From the NCBI GenBank assembly GCA_905397405.1, contig CAJPVJ010000143.1, positions 1 through 36,424 of the forward strand: DNA of 36,424 nucleotides, in the 5' to 3' direction. The stretch comes from Oppiella nova. Its lineage: Eukaryota; Arthropoda; Arachnida; Sarcoptiformes; Oppiidae. Below, in pieces: positions 31,789 to 36,424 of this stretch. Within the stretch, counting starts at the first letter, position 1, and the number at the start of each line of letters is the position of its first letter. The notes beneath the pieces were generated by a model, which saw nothing but the letters and a program-made list of their open reading frames with translations, was not told the DNA's origin and ran no database searches. Both the position numbers and the translations under genes were made by a program.

Positions 31789-32676
31789 ATGGACGACAAA
31801 TTCATAATAGTAAGGGGTCAGACATTCTCTAAGATGTATGACCTTCAATGTGTTCAATACGCACTGGACTACCAGCCCGGCCCTGGTGATCGGATTTTGC
31901 TAACCTACCCGCGATCGGGTACAAACTGGACACGCTACATTATACTCTGCATATTAAGCAACGGCAAAATTATCCTTGATGGCCCCTCGCAATATAATGG
32001 CTACTTTTTGGAGGTGCATGGTGATAAAATCCTAGATCGAAAGGGTCTGATATGGGAAGGGGATGACGTGAGCACCGGTACGTTCATCGAGACCCACATG
32101 CGCTCCAAACTAATGGCCTACAGTCCGGACGCCAAGTATTTAATGGTTTTGCGAAATCCTAAAGACGTTTGCGTTTCGTTGTATCACTTCCTGAGCAAAA
32201 GGATTGGCCTGGAAATGGAGTTTAAAGCATTTTTTCGTATATTCCTATTTGGGCACCTACACCAGCATGGCGACTATTTCACCATGGCACGCCTTCAGTG
32301 GCAGCACCGGGATCACCGCAACTGTACGGTCATTACATTTGAGGAGATGTTAGCGAATCCGAGGGACAGTATTGTGAGAATCGCCTCATTCTTGGGCACC
32401 AAATATGTGGACCGACTGTACGACAGGTGCGATGATGGAGGGGACGGCGCCGGTAGTAGTCGTGACACACTATTGGATCGCGTGATACAGGCGTCCAGTT
32501 TAGGCGCTATGAGGGGCTCATTTGGTTTACAGGATCCCCATTACAGGAAAGGTATGGCCGGCGACTGGAGGGCTGTTATGTCGAGAGATGAGAGCGATTT
32601 GATTGATAAGCGGGTTAGGGATGAGTGGATGGGAACGGGTTTGGAGTCGCTGTGGGAACGGGAGATGAAGTGGTGA
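31789..32676 (+). CDS. Cytosolic sulfotransferase (295 aa)
   Basis: Single open exon. It transfers sulfonate from PAPS to a hydroxyl or amine acceptor in the cytosol; the acceptor cannot be told. The 5'-phosphosulfate loop is TYPRSGTNWTRYI (residues 39-51). The catalytic base is His103 in FIETHMRSKL. The 3'-phosphate-binding strand-helix is RNPKDVCVSLYHF (122-134). The C-terminal loop is RKGMAGDW (253-260). Length is normal for the SULT1 superfamily. The ATG lies in a reasonable context (AACATGG) and precedes the first family homology by the usual distance. Base composition is about 50% GC, far above its neighbours, and there are no introns, unlike all other genes here. It could be a retrogene, or simply a gene under different codon pressure. 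Sulfonation fits with nearby xenobiotic-type receptors, but that link is only positional. Confidence 0.93.
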   Translation: MDDKFIIVRGQTFSKMYDLQCVQYALDYQPGPGDRILLTYPRSGTNWTRYIILCILSNGKIILDGPSQYNGYFLEVHGDKILDRKGLIWEGDDVSTGTFIETHMRSKLMAYSPDAKYLMVLRNPKDVCVSLYHFLSKRIGLEMEFKAFFRIFLFGHLHQHGDYFTMARLQWQHRDHRNCTVITFEEMLANPRDSIVRIASFLGTKYVDRLYDRCDDGGDGAGSSRDTLLDRVIQASSLGAMRGSFGLQDPHYRKGMAGDWRAVMSRDESDLIDKRVRDEWMGTGLESLWEREMKW

Positions 32677-33471
32677 TCCCTTAAAATTGGTAATATTAAT
32701 GAAAACTTTAATTATTTTAAAATAATTAAAATGATTTCTCAATTAAAACTAAATAGTAAACACTAATTATAAAGTAATAATAGTATTATCATTGAGTAAT
32801 ATAATTCAGAATTTATTTTATTTTAATTTTACTTGATTATTGCATTTAATTCTGTATTTTATGTGATTAGGTTAAATTATTATTAACTATTTTAATAAAC
32901 ATAAGTTTGAATTGACCGTGCTTTCAACAAGTACGTAGCTTTAATAAACTAAATATATAATAAGTTTTATTAAAATATTTTTTAGTCCTAAGGTATTTAA
33001 ATTTTAGTAGTCACACAAAATTATGTATTTCCTAATATACAGTACTGTATTGTATTAAAAATATTTTTTACAAACCTAATTGTATTACGTTTTGGTGATA
33101 AGTTTCTCATTAAAATGTATTATAAAAATAATCAATTTCTTTTAATAAATATAATGTATTGTTTTATATTTATAATAGTCGTCTATAATGTATTTTATTG
33201 TTTGTTAAAATATAAAATATTATTATTAAAGGTTTTATAATATAAAATATATTATAAATTACTAGTATGCATACAAAAACTTTTAGCGTTATTAGGTTAA
33301 ACTAGTTATAATGATTTAAATCACTTAATAAAAATATTATTAACATTTAATAGTCTTAAATAAAAATAAAATAAAATTCTTTATAATAATGCACTAGGAA
33401 TAAGATTTATCACAAATATATTGTATCTAGTTAAATACATAATAAAGTAAATTTTAAAATATTCATTTAAA
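32677..33471. other. Gene-free stretch before GR8
   Basis: Very AT-rich, with homopolymer A/T runs and several AATAAA-like motifs. I see no gene or repeat. Confidence 0.5.
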
Positions 33472-34782
33472 ATGTCAAATCACTTAATAACTAAGTTATT
33501 TTTATTAATAATAAAATTAATACTTTATTATAATCGCGCAATTGGATTAACATTTACGGGTTTAATAATAGATAAAAACTTTAAAATCAGCCAGAATAAA
33601 TTACTAAAGTATTATGGATATTTTATTTTGCTCGCAATTATAATTTTCTATCTAGTATCATTTCCGATTGCGTTTTTAAATATTCAAAGTATCGTGAATG
33701 ATTTAATAGACGAAAATGTTCCCAGAGTAAATAAATTATTATTTTTGATTTTTGCCATTTTAAATAGCATCAGGCATATTGTGGTGATTTACACGTTAAA
33801 TTTTAATATAAATTCTAAAATTATAACTGAATGCTTTAAAACCATCCCGATTAAATCAAACTACAAAATTATCACCGTGTTCATTATATGGTCAATATTA
33901 TTGGTTATATATATTTTATTTATTGGCTACTTTATTATGACTTTACATAATGGATCCAGTTTATTGCTGGCTAACATGATATATAGTCTTTTTCAATACA
34001 CAGCAACATGGTCAATGTCGTGTGTTATTTGGTTAATTGCACTAACCTTTGAGCACAAACTGGATATGATTATCACTAAGCTTGCTCATTTTAATAAAGG
34101 TAAATATAAAAATGTTGTGACAATTAAACTTTAAATAAACTTTATCAAGGCTTCTAATTTTTAATTTTATTACTAGCTAAAATTGTAAATATAATAAACA
34201 CATTTTCTGTAACAAACAATACTCACAACGATATGAGCCATGTCATTTCTGAAAATGTTAATAACTATGTTAAATTAAATAAGCTCCAAGATAATATTAA
34301 TCGCCAATTGAACCTCGCTATAATGTTCAAGATAATCACTCCGATATTATACATAATGTTAAGCATAAGTTCACTGGCTCACATGAACCAGATCAGTTCA
34401 TTTAGGATTAATATAAATACTATGATCGTGACAACTATGCTGGATGTTTTTGATGTAATCGTAATGTGTTTGATATGCGATTCTGTTGAGCAAAAAGCTA
34501 TGAAAATAAGGTCTAATTTGAATGCAATGAATACCCGGGATATGACGGACCGGGAGTTTCGGGAATGGCTTACGTTTGCGACTGTAATGCGAAATACGCG
34601 TACATTTGGGTTCACTATCGGAGGGTTCGCTGCACTCAACAAATCCACACTTATTGCCGTAATTATTATGCAATAGTTTAAAATAATTTATATATTAATA
34701 ATCATTTAATATTAATTTCTTATGCTTACAGATTTTTACATTTGTTTTAAGTTACACAATCATATTGTTTCAAACATCGTAA
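33472..34782 (+). CDS. GR8: intact, divergent gustatory receptor (386 aa)
   Basis: Exons 33472-34099 (628 bp), 34177-34658 (482 bp) and 34732-34782 (51 bp, TAA). Introns are phase 1 (AAAG|GTAAAT ... ACTAG|CTAAAA) and phase 0 (GCC|GTAATT ... CTTACAG|ATTTTT), as in the other GRs. Exon 2 opens upstream of the ATG at 34233. Exon 1 has hydrophobic helices with LTFTGLIIDKN near the N-terminus, equivalent to YGGxxxxKG. Most of the protein is only distantly like GR1-GR7, yet exon 2 ends with MRNTRTFGFTIGGFAALNKS encoded by almost the same nucleotides. Exon 3 is IFTFVLSYTIILFQTS, the TYhhhhhQF-type GR signature. Expected: plasma-membrane chemosensory channel subunit. It is the best undamaged GR in the window. 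Confidence 0.9.
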
Positions 34783-34878
34783 TATTGCAATTAAACAGAC
34801 TACTGTAAATTTAATAAAATCTTTGGTATGCAATCATTATACTGTTATTGTCAAGGTAACTAATCTAGTTATTTTTTT

Positions 34879-34983
34879 ATTCAATTTTAATCAATTAAAT
34901 TATATGAATTTAAAAGTTTCAAAATATTTAATTTATATAACTATTACAAATAGGGTGACCAGAATGTTTTGAGAATCAAGGAG
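34879..34983 (+). repeat. 105-base direct repeat, copy 1
   Basis: Identical to 36320-36424 (offset 1441). It covers unique flank, the target-site copy and the first 33 bases of the hAT element. Confidence 0.9.
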
Positions 34984-35435
34984 GACATTTACCATAAATG
35001 TAATTTTATGGGGAGGACGTGAAGAGGACAGGCTATTTTTAAACCAAATTAATAATTTGTATGTATACACTTAAATAACTTAAAATACTGATCAAGTAAA
35101 TTCGATATATTTGTACAATATAATTAAATTTTAAATAATTAACTTTAAAAAACTACTATATTTATTGACACGATTATGACCGTTATTTGATAAAACAATA
35201 GTTAAATGTTATTCTGTCAAAAAAATATTTCATTTTATAAAACTACTTGAATTATTAGTATTTACATACTCATAATTCCTATAAAACACATAAAACTCGG
35301 TATAAAAGATACATTTTATGCGATTTATGTCCAAGGAGGACATCTCAATGTCCTCCTCAGACACCGGGGAGGACAGTGTTCTGAGGGGTCCAAAGGAGGA
35401 CAATCCTCCTCACGGAGGACGGTCTGGTCACCCTA
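34951..35435. mobile_element. Non-autonomous hAT-type element (485 bp)
   Basis: Terminal inverted repeats TAGGGTGACCAGA (13 bp, perfect) with an 8-bp target-site duplication ATTACAAA (34943-34950 and 35436-35443). An 8-bp duplication with TAGGG/CAGGG ends is the hAT superfamily signature. The inner right part is rich in GGAGGAC/GTCCTCC repeats. No transposase frame. Confidence 0.88.
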
Positions 35436-36319
35436 ATTACAAATAAATATATTTAAAATAAATTGAATAATTGTAATAATAATCAATATTATTATATCGT
35501 GTTAATTTTGTTGATCCATACTAATTAAATTATTATGCAATAATAATTAAAGTAATAATAAAAATAACATACAATGAACATTATTCTTATTTTATTTAAT
35601 ATCTAAATATTTTATATTGCAAAGTAAAAGTTTTATAATAAAAATTAATTACAAAATATTATATTTATTCACAGTTATATTGTTACATAGATATTATTTA
35701 TCTACCGTAATTAACTGCTTGGTAATACATTTAAGATGTATTAATATTTATGTGACATTAATTTTGTTTGTTAAATTTTTAATGTATCATCATATTACAT
35801 AACTAATATTTTAAAAAATTTTATATTAATATTATAATTTTTCATTAACTTTGCACTAATTATAGAATATTATATTGCAAGCTTATTAATTTATTTAAAA
35901 TAGTTAAAATACTATGCTATGACATATTTTATATATAGTGTACTTTTATATTAATGTACTGATAGTTAAAAACATTTATCCGGATCTAATTGTTTTTATG
36001 TTTAATAATATCTTTTCAATATATAATTTAGAAATAATCAATATAATTTTTAAAATATAATGTATGGTATTGTATTTTAATAGTGGTCTATATAAACTCA
36101 ATTGTCTATTAAATATAACAGATAACCTCTCACCTATAATAAGTGTAAGATAATATTTTTGAAAATAAAATATCACTTGAAAATATTAATATTAGAATAT
36201 TACTAATACTAAACAAAATATTATTGTTATTAAAAAATAAACATGTACATTTTATGGTCAATGTCTAATAAATTAATATTATGTAGCAAACAAATTTTGT
36301 AAATTATTAATAGTTTTAT
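35436..36319. other. Gene-free AT-rich stretch
   Basis: No homology to the gene families in this window and no convincing exon. Short open frames (for example 35617-35802) are low-complexity. Confidence 0.5.
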
Positions 36320-36424
36320 ATTCAATTTTAATCAATTAAATTATATGAATTTAAAAGTTTCAAAATATTTAATTTATATAACTATTACAAATAGGGTGAC
36401 CAGAATGTTTTGAGAATCAAGGAG
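36320..36424 (+). repeat. 105-base direct repeat, copy 2 (cut by the window end)
   Basis: Same flank and insertion point as copy 1. This is one insertion copied by segmental duplication or by assembly, not a second transposition event. Confidence 0.9.

Noticed and set aside
34951-35435. Two independent hAT insertions (34951 and 36392)
   Set aside because: Both share the same 72-base flank and target-site copy, so the second is a duplicate of the first locus.
35617-35802. 61-residue frame near the right end
   Set aside because: AT-rich and low-complexity; no start context, splice sites or family resemblance.
1-36424. CRISPR array, tRNA, rRNA or viral genes
   Set aside because: No regularly spaced repeats, cloverleaf sequences or polymerase/capsid motifs were seen. 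The short tandem arrays are microsatellites and TTAGG repeats.

Overview
The window is AT-rich (roughly three quarters A+T by eye) nuclear DNA of an arthropod. The evidence is small spliced genes with 50-250 bp introns, HR96-type nuclear receptors, 7-transmembrane gustatory receptors (GRs) with the C-terminal GR signature, interstitial TTAGG repeats and short inverted-repeat transposons. The HR96-like and GR expansions would suit a mite, but that is inference. No bacterial or viral genes, tRNA, rRNA or CRISPR were seen.

Layout. 1-6.2 kb: two inverted GR genes, GR1 (-, exon 3 off-window) and GR2 (+, frameshifted), with an orphan last exon and an orphan promoter copy. 6.2-16.7 kb: a large imperfect inverted repeat with arms of about 4.6-4.8 kb around a 1.1 kb spacer. 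The arms carry nuclear receptor NR-A (-) mirrored by NR-B (+), GR remnant psi-a mirrored by psi-b, and GR3 (-) mirrored by GR5 (+). The spacer holds GR fragment GR4. 16.7-31 kb: a tandem array of NR-C (+), GR6 (-), GR7 (-, truncated), NR-D (+), a decayed GR (-) and NR-E (+, frameshifted), with three foldback elements between them. 31.3-32.7 kb: an inverted repeat with an assembly join, then an intronless cytosolic sulfotransferase with much higher GC. 33.5-34.8 kb: an intact, divergent GR (GR8). 34.9 kb to the end: a non-autonomous hAT element whose left end is repeated at the window edge.

Every nuclear receptor shares one seven-exon plan, with exons of 40/49, 71, 105, 582-597, 132, 62 and 211 bp. 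The GRs share a three-exon plan. In four of the five receptor loci a GR or GR remnant lies head-to-head upstream, and a TTACGTCA-containing block sits about 285-400 bp before each receptor ATG. The array is therefore a repeating module of a putative xenobiotic-sensing receptor and a taste receptor. A common role is inference; tandem duplication alone could explain the linkage.

The most striking observation is five blocks, each exactly 127 bases, in which the bases are complemented in place but not reversed: 8063-8189, 12216-12342, 15864-15990, 16156-16282 and 21044-21170. Mentally re-complementing each block recovers identity to a paralogue inside this window, keeps every exon length in frame, and brings back missing splice sites or exons. 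No known DNA process does this. Each block is a 127-mer shared by two copies, and at least one edge falls at the first mismatch between them. That points to a k=127 de Bruijn assembly error (inference). NR-A, NR-B, GR5 and GR6 should therefore not be called broken on the evidence of these blocks.
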